A DNA stretch of 34,572 nucleotides from Sphingomonas azotifigens NBRC 15497 (GCF_002091475.1 NZ_BCTR01000026.1:1-34572), one strand, 5' to 3'. Positions 22,930 to 31,791 are shown, counted from the first letter of the stretch. The notes: generated by a model from the letters alone, not told the origin. A program made the numbers and translations.

Positions 22930-23574
22930 ATGCACGAAACCATCGAATGGCGGGTCGAGCCCCAGCCGATCGACTATGCCGAAGCCCATGCCGCCATGGA
23001 GGCGCGCGCCGCCGCGGTCACCGCGCACACGGCGCAGGAGCTGGTCTGGCTGCTCGAACACCCGCCCGTCTACACCGCCGGCACCAGCGCCGATCCGGCG
23101 GAGATGCTCGATCCGCGCTTCCCGGTCCATCGTACCGGACGCGGTGGGCGCTATACCTATCACGGCCCCGGCCAGCGCATCGGCTATGTCGTGCTCGACC
23201 TGCGCGAGCGGCTGCGCGACGTGCGCAACTATGTCCACGCTCTTGAAGGCTGGGTGATCGCAGCCCTCGGAGAATGCGACATCGAGGCGTTCCGCGCGCC
23301 CGGCCGGATCGGTATCTGGACGCTGGATCGCGGGGTGGAGGCCAAGATCGGCGCAATCGGCGTGCGTATCCGTCAATGGGTGACGCTGCATGGATTCGCG
23401 ATCAACCTCGATCCCGACCTTACCCATTTCACCGGCATCGTGCCTTGCGGGATCGCTGAATTTCCGGTTACCAGCGCTGCCGCTTTGGGTAAGCCGCTTG
23501 CGGCAAACCGCTTCGATGCGGCGCTTCAGGCCACATTTTTGCCATTTTTGGACGGTCTGGATCGCGCGGGATAA
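22930..23574 (+). CDS. lipB: Octanoyl-[acyl-carrier-protein]:protein transferase LipB
   Basis: LipB moves octanoyl from ACP onto lipoyl-domain lysines, the first step of lipoate synthesis. The 214-residue protein has [22 protein letters not shown] (substrate loop). The catalytic Lys lies in [11 protein letters not shown] and the catalytic Cys in FTGIVPCGI, in the expected order. The ATG at 22930 gives the normal N-terminus and lies downstream of an in-frame ATG at 22882. It is divergent from the membrane-protein pair. No lipA is seen nearby. Confidence 0.95.
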   Translation: MHETIEWRVEPQPIDYAEAHAAMEARAAAVTAHTAQELVWLLEHPPVYTAGTSADPAEMLDPRFPVHRTGRGGRYTYHGPGQRIGYVVLDLRERLRDVRNYVHALEGWVIAALGECDIEAFRAPGRIGIWTLDRGVEAKIGAIGVRIRQWVTLHGFAINLDPDLTHFTGIVPCGIAEFPVTSAAALGKPLAANRFDAALQATFLPFLDGLDRAG

Positions 23575-23678
23575 ATTCGAGTCTTGAGGGTGTCCCCCGA
23601 ACCGTCTAATGTCCAGCACGGTTTGGGTATTAACGGCGTACAACCGCCGTCCAAATCCATTATCTAGGGAGCTATTAC

Positions 23679-23903
23679 ATGCGTGCAGTCCTTTCGAAGA
23701 TCGTTGCTGGTTCGATGATCGCCGGTGCGGCCCTCCTGGCCTCGGCGTGCACCAACAACGAGAGCACCAGCGTCAACAACACCACCGAAGTCGTGGCTCC
23801 GGAGAACGTCACCGACGCTTCGGTCACCAACGTTGACACCGCTGCTCCGGTTGACAACGCTGTGGTCGACAACGCGACCGTGAACGCTTCGAACGCGATG
23901 TAA
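23679..23903 (+). CDS. Small Asn/Val/Thr-rich lipoprotein
   Basis: This 74-residue protein has a signal with lipobox ASAC (Cys24). The mature tail is rich in Asn, Thr, Val and Asp, with a repetitive VDNA pattern: PVDNAVVDNATVNASNA. It starts with GGGAG 8 nt upstream of the ATG. A perfect 11-bp stem terminator at 23931-23958 follows directly, so it is a monocistronic gene. Comparable short lipoproteins are frequent and abundant in sphingomonads. Function is unknown. Confidence 0.75.
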   Translation: MRAVLSKIVAGSMIAGAALLASACTNNESTSVNNTTEVVAPENVTDASVTNVDTAAPVDNAVVDNATVNASNAM

Positions 23904-23930
23904 TCATCGCGCTTCGGCGTGAACTACGAA

Positions 23931-23967
23931 AGGGCCGTCCGGGCGACCGGGCGGCCCTTCTCGTTTC
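23931..23967 (+). terminator. Rho-independent terminator after the small lipoprotein
   Basis: An 11-bp stem (23931-23941 with 23948-23958, one G-U pair) closes a 6-nt loop and is followed by TTCTCGTTTC. It is a plausible though not maximal intrinsic terminator. Confidence 0.75.
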
Positions 23968-24079
23968 GGCACCGGCCCCTCCCGCTCGCCACGGATCGTC
24001 GCGTTTGCAAAAAAGGGGCTTGGGCGACGAATCGAAACGCCCTAACGAACATTCCTCATAGCGGTATCAAGAGGATGGG

Positions 24080-24757
24080 ATGCTCGGTCGGCGTATCACT
24101 TTGGGCATGGCGGCCCTGGCGGCAATGTGCGTTTCGGCACCCGCTTCGGCGCAATTCTTCTTCAAGTCGGTGGATCTTTCCGGCCCGCCGGTAACCGGCA
24201 CGGAGCCGGGCATCATTGCCCAGTCGCTCCCCGGCGCCTCGCCCGCGGAATTCCGTGCGGCACTGGTGTGGAGCCTGCGCGCCGCGCTCAACGTTGCTGC
24301 ACTGCAATGCAAGTTCGAGCCGACGCTGCTGTCCGACGACATCTACGTCGCAGTCCGAAAAGACCATGATGACGAGTTCAATAAATCTTACGATACGCTT
24401 GAGAAATATTTCCTAAAAACCGCGAAGACGAAAAAGGCTGCCCAGACGGAGCTCGATCGCTTCTCGACCCGCGTCTATTCCAGTTTTTCGACTGTCTCGG
24501 GGCAGCTGTCTTTCTGCCAGACGGCCGCCTCAATCGGCGAGGACGCGGTGTACGCCCCGCGGGGCCGGCTGGGCGACGTTGCCGTGGCCCGCATGCGCGA
24601 GCTGCGCGAGAGCCTGAAATCCTGGGGCGAGCAGCATTTCCGCACGCGCCGGGTGACCTTCGTCTGGCCGGTGCTGCGCCCGCTGCCGCAGTTCGGCAAC
24701 GACCGATGCTGGCGCAGGGGCGAATATGACGCCCGCCGCTGCGGCTCCTTGGGCTGA
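24080..24757 (+). CDS. Secreted protein, unrecognised (sphingomonad-type)
   Basis: This 225-residue protein has a Sec signal (about 1-24, ending ASA) and a mature part with two regions. The first, about 45-75, is ALVWSLRAALNVAALQCKF; then comes a helical, charged region about 85-130 (SDDIYVAVRKDHDDEFNKSYDTLEKYF and AKTKKAAQTELDRF). The C-terminus has FRTRRVTFVWPVLRPLPQFGN and a Cys pair (DRCWRRGEYDARRCGSLG). The Cys residues could form disulfides. The start has AGAGG 5 nt upstream. It has no visible partner; a bidirectional terminator at 24766-24790 separates it from queE. Confidence 0.7.
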   Translation: MLGRRITLGMAALAAMCVSAPASAQFFFKSVDLSGPPVTGTEPGIIAQSLPGASPAEFRAALVWSLRAALNVAALQCKFEPTLLSDDIYVAVRKDHDDEFNKSYDTLEKYFLKTAKTKKAAQTELDRFSTRVYSSFSTVSGQLSFCQTAASIGEDAVYAPRGRLGDVAVARMRELRESLKSWGEQHFRTRRVTFVWPVLRPLPQFGNDRCWRRGEYDARRCGSLG

Positions 24758-24765
24758 ATCAAACC

Positions 24766-24790
24766 GGGGTGGCCGATGCGCCACCCCTTT
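24766..24790. terminator. Bidirectional hairpin terminator between convergent genes
   Basis: GGGGTGGC (24766-24773) and GCCACCCC (24780-24787) form a perfect 8-bp stem with a CGATGC loop. TTT follows on the plus strand and GGTTTGATT on the minus strand. It separates the secreted-protein gene from queE, both ending here. Confidence 0.65.
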
Positions 24791-24792
24791 CG

Positions 24793-25425
24793 CTAGCGCA
24801 GGCCGAGCAGCTTGTGGGTCTGCAGGGTGAGCCGCCAGCGCGGCCGCTCCATCGCCACCGCGATCGCAGCGCGGGTATTCGCCTCGGCCTCGGCGCTGTC
24901 CATTGGCTGGATCAGGAAATGAGTGAAGTCCCAGCCCTCGATCGCCGCGATGTCGGTGCCCGGCTGCGGCCAGACCAGCTTGAGCTCGTCGCCGCGCCGC
25001 TGCACCACGTCGCTGCCCGCCTTGGGGCTGATGCACACCCAGTCGATGCCAGGGTGCACCGGCAGCGTCCCGTTGCTCTCGATCGCGATGCGGAAGCCGC
25101 GGGCGTGCAGCGCCTCGACCAGGGCATCGTCGATCTGAAGCATCGGCTCGCCACCGGTGAGCACCACGAAGCGCTTGTCCTCGCCGGCACCCCAATGGCC
25201 CTCCACCGCCTCGACCAGCGCCGCCGCATCGGCGAACCGGCCCCCGCCCAGCCCGTCGATGCCGACGAAATCGGTATCGCAGAAGCGGCACACCGCCGTC
25301 GCCCGGTCCTCTTCCCGACCCGACCACAGGTTGCAGCCGGCGAAGCGGACGAACACCGCCCGCGCGCCGGCATTCACGCCCTCCCCCTGCAGGGTGAGGA
25401 ACATCTCCTTGACGGCGTAGCTCAT
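24793..25425 (-). CDS. queE: 7-carboxy-7-deazaguanine synthase (QueE)
   Basis: QueE is a radical SAM enzyme that converts 6-carboxytetrahydropterin to 7-carboxy-7-deazaguanine. The 210-residue protein has the Cys-x14-Cys-x2-Cys cluster of the Burkholderia-type enzymes (the Cys of GCNLW, then VCRFCDTDF) instead of the classical CxxxCxxC. It also has the LTGGEPMLQ motif, ESNGTLPV and [10 protein letters not shown]. It starts at ATG 25425, which overlaps the queC stop by ATGA. The product goes to QueC, whose gene is directly upstream; queD and queF are not in the window. Confidence 0.96.
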   Translation of the reverse strand: MSYAVKEMFLTLQGEGVNAGARAVFVRFAGCNLWSGREEDRATAVCRFCDTDFVGIDGLGGGRFADAAALVEAVEGHWGAGEDKRFVVLTGGEPMLQIDDALVEALHARGFRIAIESNGTLPVHPGIDWVCISPKAGSDVVQRRGDELKLVWPQPGTDIAAIEGWDFTHFLIQPMDSAEAEANTRAAIAVAMERPRWRLTLQTHKLLGLR

Positions 25426-26114
25426 GGATGGGTGGCGTAGCGGGTCGGATCGGGCAGCCCGGCTTCCTCGAACCCGCGCGAACGCAGCCGGCAGCTGTCG
25501 CACAGCCCGCAATGCAGCCCCTCGGGCGTCGGATCGTAGCAGGACCAGCTAAGCCCCGCATCGAGCCCCAGCCGCGCCGCCTCGCGGACGATGTCGGCCT
25601 TGCTCATGTTCTGAAGCGGCGCCTGGATGCGGAAGGGATGCCCCTCCACCCCGGCCTTGGTGGCGAGTTCGGCCAGCTTCTCGAACCCGGCGATGAACTC
25701 GGGCCGGCAATCGGGATAGCCCGAATAATCGAGCGCGTTGACGCCGATATACAGGTCGCGCGCGCGCGCCGCCTCGGCCCAGCCGAGCGCGAGGCTGAGG
25801 AAGATGGTGTTGCGTGCCGGCACATAGGTGACCGGGATGTCGCTGCCGACGCCGGTCTTCGGCACGTCGATATCGGCGGTCAGCGCCGATCCACCGAACG
25901 CGCGCAGATCGAGCGGCAGGACGACATGGCGTTCGGCGCCGAGCAGGGCGGCAATCTTGGCGGCGGCGTCCAGTTCCACCTTGTGGCGCTGGTTATAGTC
26001 GATGGAGAGCGCGAGCAGGCGGTGGCCGTCCTCGCGGGCACGCGCGGCCGACACCATCGAATCGAGTCCGCCCGAAACCAGGGCGATGGCGATGCTTTGA
26101 GTCATCGGCGCCAT
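25422..26114 (-). CDS. queC: 7-cyano-7-deazaguanine synthase (QueC)
   Basis: QueC is an ATP-dependent enzyme that makes preQ0 from 7-carboxy-7-deazaguanine. The 230-residue protein has the PP-loop [10 protein letters not shown] near the N-terminus. The Zn-binding Cys cluster at the C-terminus is [20 protein letters not shown] (about 197-216). The start could be 26114 or 26105; the first is listed. A terminator hairpin ends only 19 nt upstream (26133-26162, minus strand). Its stop overlaps the queE start by 4 nt. PreQ0 is used for queuosine, or for 7-deazaguanine DNA modification; no DNA-modification genes are seen here. Confidence 0.96.
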   Translation of the reverse strand: MAPMTQSIAIALVSGGLDSMVSAARAREDGHRLLALSIDYNQRHKVELDAAAKIAALLGAERHVVLPLDLRAFGGSALTADIDVPKTGVGSDIPVTYVPARNTIFLSLALGWAEAARARDLYIGVNALDYSGYPDCRPEFIAGFEKLAELATKAGVEGHPFRIQAPLQNMSKADIVREAARLGLDAGLSWSCYDPTPEGLHCGLCDSCRLRSRGFEEAGLPDPTRYATHP

Positions 26115-26132
26115 CTAGGGACTTTCGCCGGC

Positions 26133-26162
26133 AAAAAAATGGCCGTCCCCAAGGGAACGGCC
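26133..26162 (-). terminator. Terminator hairpin directly upstream of queC
   Basis: On the minus strand GGCCGTTCCC pairs with the following GGGGACGGCC (one mismatch), and ATTTTTTTG follows. The U-run ends 19 nt before the queC start. It terminates the DUF3617-like gene, or acts as an attenuator for queC. A short leader remains because there is no room for a promoter after it. Confidence 0.75.
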
Positions 26163-26261
26163 GGAAAAGGATAGAAATGGGAAAACCAAGCCAGGGAGGA
26201 AACTCTTCCCGGGACCCCTTCTTTCTACCCCGTTTCGGTTAACAAAAGGTAACTGACCCGG

Positions 26262-26699
26262 TCAGGAACAATCCCCGAGCCGCTTGGCGTCATAGGTCTC
26301 GGAGAAGGGCTGGCCGTCGATCACGCCCTGCATCTCCACCGTGACCTGCCGCGGCGTGTCGACCGCGATCCGGGTGAGCAGCGTGCCATGGCCGGTACAG
26401 GTGCTGCGCACCGTCGCCCGGCTGGCGGCGCTTTCCATCACGATATGCTGGCACGGCGTGGTGACCCGTTCGGGCCGCAGGATCTGATAGGGATCGCGCA
26501 CGCACATGGTGCGCTCGCTGCCCTCGCTGTCGCGCACCGCCCATTTGCCCTTCTGGACCGTGTTCAGCGCGGGAATGTCCACGCTGTGCGGGACGCTCCC
26601 CTGCTGCTGCGCCGAAGCCCCCATCGTCATCATGCCCAGCCCGGCGATCGCCGCCAGGCGGATCCATGCCACTCGTTTGTTCACCCGTCCAAACTCCAT
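26262..26699 (-). CDS. Secreted DUF3617-like protein
   Basis: This 145-residue protein has an N-terminal signal sequence (about 1-31; WIRLAAIAGLGMMTMGASAQ). It then has a Lys-Trp-Ala-Val motif (KGKWAVRD) and three Cys residues: TMCVRD (Cys60s), TTPCQHI and RSTCTGHG, plus GDCS at the end. The layout resembles the DUF3617 family of short periplasmic proteins with disulfides. The start at 26699 is chosen for the signal sequence; 26744 would add 15 residues. A perfect 8-bp hairpin with a GGGAG-containing loop lies just upstream (26707-26728). Confidence 0.7.
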   Translation of the reverse strand: MEFGRVNKRVAWIRLAAIAGLGMMTMGASAQQQGSVPHSVDIPALNTVQKGKWAVRDSEGSERTMCVRDPYQILRPERVTTPCQHIVMESAASRATVRSTCTGHGTLLTRIAVDTPRQVTVEMQGVIDGQPFSETYDAKRLGDCS

Positions 26700-26706
26700 T
26701 CGAGCA

Positions 26707-26728
26707 CGGTGCCGCTCCCACGGCACCG
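26707..26728 (-). other. Hairpin in the leader of the DUF3617-like gene
   Basis: CGGTGCCG (26707-26714) and CGGCACCG (26721-26728) form a perfect 8-bp stem; on the transcript the loop reads TGGGAG. It ends 8 nt before the start codon at 26699 and could hide or present a ribosome binding site. No other convincing Shine-Dalgarno precedes 26699. Confidence 0.45.
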
Positions 26729-26764
26729 CTCCCCGGGTTGACATATCATAGGAGAATTACGGCT

Positions 26765-27691
26765 TTACAACGACGGCGGAACGAAATCGGCGAGCGCCAC
26801 CGGGAACTGCTTGGAACAGAAGGCGCAATCGACCTTGATCACGCCCCCCTCATCGGCCATCGCCGCGCGCTCCTCCTCGGGGAACTTGGCGAGCACCTGC
26901 TGGATGTAGTCCGCCCCGCAGCGGCAGCCGCGCGACAGATCATGGCCGGCGAGCATGCGCACCTCGCTCTCCTCGTTGAACAGCCGCCACACCAGCCCTT
27001 CCAGCGGGATCGCCGGATCGGCCAGCTCGTCGGCGCCCATCGTGCCACCGAGCGCCTCGACATGCTGCCATTCGGGATGGTCGAGCCGCACGTGCAGCCG
27101 CTCGCGCCCCACCTCGCCCTCGGGCAGATGCTGGAGGAACAGGCCGCCGGCGATCACCTTGCCGGTCGTCTTGTCCTTGTGCACGCCGAGGCGCACCAGC
27201 GTCGGGATCTGCTCCGACTGGAGGAAATAGCTCTGCGCCGCCTCGGCGATCGAGGCGCCTTCCAGCGGGACGATGCCCTGGTAGCGTTCGTTGGTGAGCG
27301 CCTGGTCGAAGGTCACCGCCAGATAGCCGCCGTTGAACAGCGCGCTGAGCGACGGGTTCTTGCCGAGCTGGCTCAGCCGCTTGGCATCGAACTGCACATA
27401 GCCGCGCAACTCGCCATTCTTGTAGTCGCACACCATCAGGCTGACGATGCCACGCTGGGTCTGCGCCTGCAGCGTCATCTGCCCCTCGGCATCCTTGAGC
27501 GTGCTGCCAAGGAGGGCGGTGAGGGTCAGCGCCTCGGCCAGCAGCTTCTCGATCGGCGCGGGATAGGCATGGGCCGAGAGGATCTCGTTCAACACCGGCC
27601 CCAGCCGCGCGACACGGCCGCGGACATGGCGCTCGGGGATGGCAAAGCCGGTCACGCGATCGAGATCGGCGGCGGGAACGGGATGGGTCAC
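26765..27691 (-). CDS. hslO: Hsp33 redox-regulated chaperone
   Basis: Hsp33 is a holding chaperone switched on by oxidation of its zinc-binding cysteines. The protein of about 308 residues has the N-terminal substrate domain (with ALLGSTLKDAEGQMTLQAQ and GIVSLMVCDYKNGELRGYV). The C-terminal zinc switch is Cys-x-Cys (RGCRCGADY) and Cys-x2-Cys (DCAFCSKQF). I start it at the GTG at 27691, which has GGAGA 7-8 nt upstream. The in-frame ATG at 27760 gives an additional 23 residues of unlikely composition. It is upstream of, and on the same strand as, the DUF3617-like gene. Confidence 0.93.
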   Translation of the reverse strand: MTHPVPAADLDRVTGFAIPERHVRGRVARLGPVLNEILSAHAYPAPIEKLLAEALTLTALLGSTLKDAEGQMTLQAQTQRGIVSLMVCDYKNGELRGYVQFDAKRLSQLGKNPSLSALFNGGYLAVTFDQALTNERYQGIVPLEGASIAEAAQSYFLQSEQIPTLVRLGVHKDKTTGKVIAGGLFLQHLPEGEVGRERLHVRLDHPEWQHVEALGGTMGADELADPAIPLEGLVWRLFNEESEVRMLAGHDLSRGCRCGADYIQQVLAKFPEEERAAMADEGGVIKVDCAFCSKQFPVALADFVPPSL

Positions 27692-28027
27692 GACAAGTCT
27701 CCGGCATTCGCTTGCGGCCGCGAGAAGTCGGGGTGACTCCGCGCGTTCGGACGAACGCATTTTCTGGGTTCGGAGGTGTAAATAGGGGCTTTGCGGCGGG
27801 AAACAATGTGGCGGCGGCGCTGTGTCGCGGCGGAGGCGAAGTTGTGGAAGTTGCGGCTCGCGGCAGGGTTGCAGGACAAGCGAAGTTTAGGAAGTTTAGG
27901 GCCTCACGCGCGCGAAAGCAGGCGCAGCGGCGCAGAGGCAGGGTACCGAAGGCGTGGCGAACATCCGTTGGGTCCATCGTGGAAAGCCGACATTGCCCCC
28001 GCCCTACAAACGGGGCAGCATCGCTGC
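27692..28027. other. Gene-free region with GAAGTT repeats and a palindrome
   Basis: These 336 bases contain no supportable gene. They hold a CGTTCGGACGAACG palindrome (core GCGTTC/GAACGC at 27743-27758) upstream of hslO. They also hold four related 9-bp units: GAAGTTGTG, GAAGTTGCG, then two exact GAAGTTTAG copies (27838-27855 and 27882-27899). A G/C-rich run that reads like CGCAGCGGCGCAGAGGCAG follows near 27920-27945. Such imperfect purine-rich runs occur as non-coding repeats in many genomes. Confidence 0.5.
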
Positions 28028-28375
28028 ATGCAGCACCCGGAAGCGCAGTTCGTTGTCGAGGTCACGGCGGAGGATGCCATTGTCTGCCGGGCACCCGGGC
28101 AACCGGATCAGCGCATCAGGATGACCGACCTTGCGTCTGTCCATGTCGAGACAAACGACAGCGGCCCCTGGGGCGCGGACGTCTGGTGGCTTCTAAACGA
28201 CAACACCGGACACACGCGCGTGGCGTTCCCGCAACTGGCAACCGGTGAAGACGCGGTGCTTGCACGGTTGGGACAACTCCCCGGTTTTGCGGTGCAGGGG
28301 ATGAACGCACGCAGCAATGCCCGCTTCCTGTGCTGGAGAAAGCCTGCACGCTCCACGGGCGCCAGCGGGGCGTAA
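28028..28375 (+). CDS. Conserved uncharacterised protein
   Basis: This 115-residue cytoplasmic protein has the pattern FVVEVTAEDAIVCRAPGQP, then VHVETNDSGPWGADVWWLLND, then VAFPQLATGEDAVLARLGQLPGF and a closing ARFLCWRKPA. I recognise the layout as a widespread family of unknown function, but cannot name it. The ATG at 28028 is selected because the preceding residues of the open frame are low in complexity. No ribosome binding site stands out, and no partner gene is adjacent. Confidence 0.65.
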   Translation: MQHPEAQFVVEVTAEDAIVCRAPGQPDQRIRMTDLASVHVETNDSGPWGADVWWLLNDNTGHTRVAFPQLATGEDAVLARLGQLPGFAVQGMNARSNARFLCWRKPARSTGASGA

Positions 28376-28469
28376 ACGCTCAAGCCTTGTCGGCCTGGTG
28401 GCGTTCCCATCGGGCGGCAAGCCAGCGCATCGACAATGCCAAAGAGCGTCTTCAAGCCGAGGATCATAA

Positions 28470-28484
28470 GAACATATAAGGAAC
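28470..28484 (+). promoter_or_regulatory. Putative LexA-binding SOS box (GAAC-N7-GAAC)
   Basis: GAACATATAAGGAAC is a direct repeat GAAC-N7-GAAC, the established alphaproteobacterial LexA site (GTTC-N7-GTTC on the other strand). It overlaps a candidate -10 (TATAAG, 28475-28480) with TTCAAG 18 bp upstream. The next plus-strand gene starts at 28568. It is the only such site I found. Confidence 0.65.
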
Positions 28485-28567
28485 GAGCAGCAGCTTTACA
28501 AGTTTTTACCTTGTTCGTCCGTCAAGATGCCAACAACGGCCGCGATCGCATTCTATATGAAGTAGAT

Positions 28568-29377
28568 ATGAAGCTCTCGCTCGCCCCCTTCGCCGCCCTC
28601 GCCCCCGCCGCGCAACGGCGCGGCACCGGCACGGCTTCTGCTGCCACCGCGCCGCTCTCCAAAAAGGACGAGATGGACGCGCGCAAGCTGCAACAGGCAA
28701 AGGACGCCGTCGCGACGCTGGCGACGGTCAAGACCAAGAGCAGCGACGACCAGAAGGCCCGCGCCGCGCAGAAGGTGAAGGAGCTGAAGGCGCGGCTGCA
28801 GGCGCTGAAGCTGATCTACGCCAGCGATCCGAAGAAGCTGGCCCGCGCCGCCGCGCAGATCGCGCGCGAACTCGCGGGTGCGGTGAAGAGCTATACCAGT
28901 GCGGGTGGCAGCGCAGGCGACCTGGCCGGGGGCGCTGCGGGGGACGCATCGACCGGCGCAGCGGCGCCGGCCGGCGAGCCCAAGGCGGACGGCGAGCCCA
29001 AGGCGGACGGCGCCGGCGAAGCAGCACCCGCCGCCGAGGGGGCCGAGGCCGCGGAGAAGGACAAGGCGGAGGCCGAGGGCACCGACGCCGCCAAGGGCGA
29101 GGATGCCAAGCCCGATGCGCCGACGCCCGCCGCTTCCAAGTCGGCGGACGACAAGAGCGCCGCCGCGGCAGCACGCGCCAAGGCCGATGACGAGTTCAAG
29201 AACGAAGCCCGTGCGCTCGCCCGCGAGCTCAAGGCGGCGCTGCGCCGCAAGGATCCCAAGCACCGCGACGACGACGACCAGCGCTCGGGCGAGCAGGCGC
29301 TGGCGGAAGTCGACAAGGCGGTAGGGGCGCTGCCGATCGCCGATGTCGGCGCGGTGAGTGCGGTAGCGGGAATCTGA
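28568..29377 (+). CDS. Ala/Lys/Glu-rich low-complexity protein, candidate SOS gene
   Basis: This 269-residue, highly charged protein has no signal peptide or membrane helix. The N-terminus (1-30) is Ala/Ser/Thr-rich. A helical, likely coiled-coil part (about 35-110) contains KKDEMDARKLQQAKDAVATL, KVKELKARLQALKLIYASDP and KKLARAAAQIARELAGAVKSY. A low-complexity linker (about 115-200) carries a PKADGE duplication and acidic Ala/Glu/Lys runs. A second helical, Lys/Arg-rich part (about 210-240) has FKNEARALARELKAALRRKD. It is not in a family I recognise. The ATG at 28568 is used; the upstream ATG at 28436 lies before the SOS box. Position after the SOS box suggests induction by DNA damage. Confidence 0.6.
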   Translation: MKLSLAPFAALAPAAQRRGTGTASAATAPLSKKDEMDARKLQQAKDAVATLATVKTKSSDDQKARAAQKVKELKARLQALKLIYASDPKKLARAAAQIARELAGAVKSYTSAGGSAGDLAGGAAGDASTGAAAPAGEPKADGEPKADGAGEAAPAAEGAEAAEKDKAEAEGTDAAKGEDAKPDAPTPAASKSADDKSAAAAARAKADDEFKNEARALARELKAALRRKDPKHRDDDDQRSGEQALAEVDKAVGALPIADVGAVSAVAGI

Positions 29378-29379
29378 AG

Positions 29380-29495
29380 CCCCTCCCGCTTGCGGGAGGG
29401 GTTGGGGGAGGGACTGACGTGGCGGCTCCGTCCTGAGCGCCACCGCACGCTAGACCGTCCTCCCCTCCCCTAGCCCCTCCCGCAAGCGGGAGGGG
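29380..29495. repeat. Paired palindromic repeats, family B, in inverted arrangement
   Basis: Two exact copies of CCCCTCCCGC-NN-GCGGGAGGGG lie at 29380-29401 and 29474-29495. Beyond each palindrome the inner flanks also match in reverse complement (GGGGGAGGG near 29405 and CCCTCCCC near 29460), so the full unit is an inverted repeat with arms of about 33 bp around a roughly 50-bp spacer. It lies between the convergent SOS-box gene and argF. The long hairpin could terminate or stabilise transcripts from either side. Confidence 0.75.
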
Positions 29496-29518
29496 AACAC
29501 ACGCCGAAAGGTTGGCCC

Positions 29519-30436
<918 letters not shown>

Positions 30437-30438
30437 GG

Positions 30439-30594
30439 TTTCCTCCCTCGCTTGCATTGGGGAGGGAGACCGCCGGCGAAGCCGGTGGCGGAGGGGGAGT
30501 TCCCCCTACGCCATCGACGCCTCACGCGGGGGAAGCCCCCTCCACCATGCTGCGCATGGTCCCCCTCCCCCGCTTCCGCGGGGGAGGAAACACT
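30439..30594. repeat. Structured repeat cluster between argD and argF, including family A copy 3
   Basis: The 156 bases between argD and argF are almost entirely palindromic. At 30439-30470 is a CCTCCCTCGC/GGGGAGGGA-type hairpin. At about 30470-30491 a CCGCCGGC-type hairpin. At 30535-30594 is a family A copy sharing GCCCCCTCCACCA, GGTCCCCCTCCCCCGC and GGGGGAGGAAACACT with 11-73. The edge nearest argF contributes the TCCTCC complement of its ribosome binding site. Confidence 0.75.
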
Positions 30595-31791
30595 TCAGTT
30601 GGCGGTCGCGGGCGCGAAGCTGCGCGCGCCGGCGCTCAGCTTGTCGACCGCCTCGGCGATGTGGTTTTCGTCGATCACCAGCGGCGGCAGCACGCGGAAC
30701 ACGTTCTCGCCCGCGGCCACGGTCAGCAGCCCGTGATGGTCGCGCAGGTGGGCGACGAAGTCGCGGCTCACCACGCTGTCCTTCATCTTGATGCCGAGCA
30801 TCAGGCCCTTGCCGCGGATCTCCTCGAACAAATGATCATGGTTGGGGAGCAGCTGCTCGAAGGCCTGGCGGAGACGCTCGCCCATGCGGGTGACATGCTC
30901 GAGGAAGCCGGGCTCCTCCATCACGTCGAGCACCGCCATGCCCGCCGCCATCGCCAGCGGGTTGCCGCCATAGGTGGAGCCGTGGGTGCCGGCGACCATG
31001 CCCTTGGCCGCTTCCTCGGTGGCGAGGCAGGCGCCGAGCGGGAAGCCCGCACCGATGCCCTTGGCCGAGGTCATGATGTCCGGCGTGATGCCGTAATGCT
31101 CATAGGCCCACATCTTGCCGGTGCGGCCATAGCCGCACTGGATCTCGTCGAGGATCAGCAACAGGCCGTGCTCGTCCGCGGCCTTGCGCAGGCCCTGGAT
31201 GAACTCGACATTGCCGGCGGTCATCCCGCCCTCGCCCTGGATCGTCTCGACCAGGAAACCGGCGGTCTCGCCGTCGATCTTGGCGAGCGCGCCTTCGAGA
31301 TCGTTGAACGGCACATAGTCGAAGCCCGGCAGCAGCGGCTCGAAGCCATCGCGCATCTTCGGCTGATCGGTCGCCGAGATGGCGCCGAGCGAACGGCCGT
31401 GAAAGGCGTTCTTGAAGGTGATCAGCTTGTGCCGCTGCGGGTTGCCATTGGCATAGTGGTAGCGGCGCGCGGTCTTGATCGCGCACTCGATCGCCTCGAC
31501 GCCCGAATTGGTGAAGAACACCGTGTCGGCGAAGCTGTGCTTGAGGATGCGCTCGGCCAGCGCCTCGCCCTGCGGGCTGCCGTAGAGGTTCGAGACGTGC
31601 ATCAGCGTCGCGGCCTGGTCGGCGATCGCCTTCACCAGATGCGGATGGCCATGGCCCAGCGCGTTGACGGCGATACCGGCGGCGAAATCGAGATAGCGTT
31701 CCCCTCGTTCCCCGATCAGGTAGCAGCCCTCGCCTCGCACCGGCCGCACACCGCACCGCGGGTAGACGGGCATTAGCGGGGTGATGGTCAT
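30595..31791 (-). CDS. argD: Acetylornithine transaminase
   Basis: ArgD is a PLP-dependent class-III transaminase that makes N-acetylornithine in arginine synthesis. The 398-residue protein has GERYLDFAAGIAVNALGHGHP, FFTNSGVEAIECAIKTAR and the Asp/Gln motif LILDEIQCGYGRTG. The PLP Lys is in TSAKGIGAGFPLGA. The start ATG at 31791 has AAGGAG about 9 nt upstream. It is cotranscribed with argF (159 nt further on). The other arginine genes are not visible. Confidence 0.97.
   Translation of the reverse strand: MTITPLMPVYPRCGVRPVRGEGCYLIGERGERYLDFAAGIAVNALGHGHPHLVKAIADQAATLMHVSNLYGSPQGEALAERILKHSFADTVFFTNSGVEAIECAIKTARRYHYANGNPQRHKLITFKNAFHGRSLGAISATDQPKMRDGFEPLLPGFDYVPFNDLEGALAKIDGETAGFLVETIQGEGGMTAGNVEFIQGLRKAADEHGLLLILDEIQCGYGRTGKMWAYEHYGITPDIMTSAKGIGAGFPLGACLATEEAAKGMVAGTHGSTYGGNPLAMAAGMAVLDVMEEPGFLEHVTRMGERLRQAFEQLLPNHDHLFEEIRGKGLMLGIKMKDSVVSRDFVAHLRDHHGLLTVAAGENVFRVLPPLVIDENHIAEAVDKLSAGARSFAPATAN

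Noticed and set aside
23604..23630. CGAAC-N17-GGTT resembling a general-stress sigma factor promoter before the small lipoprotein
   Set aside because: Two mismatches to the GGAAC-N16/17-CGTT consensus at key positions, so it is within chance.
24793..26114. queC-queE as a DNA 7-deazaguanine modification island
   Set aside because: There is no dpd gene, tgtA-like gene or mobile element beside them; a tRNA queuosine role is the simpler reading.
28527..28565. 12-codon open frame starting ATG before the gene at 28568
   Set aside because: Too short to claim, with no ribosome binding site; it could only be a leader peptide if conserved.
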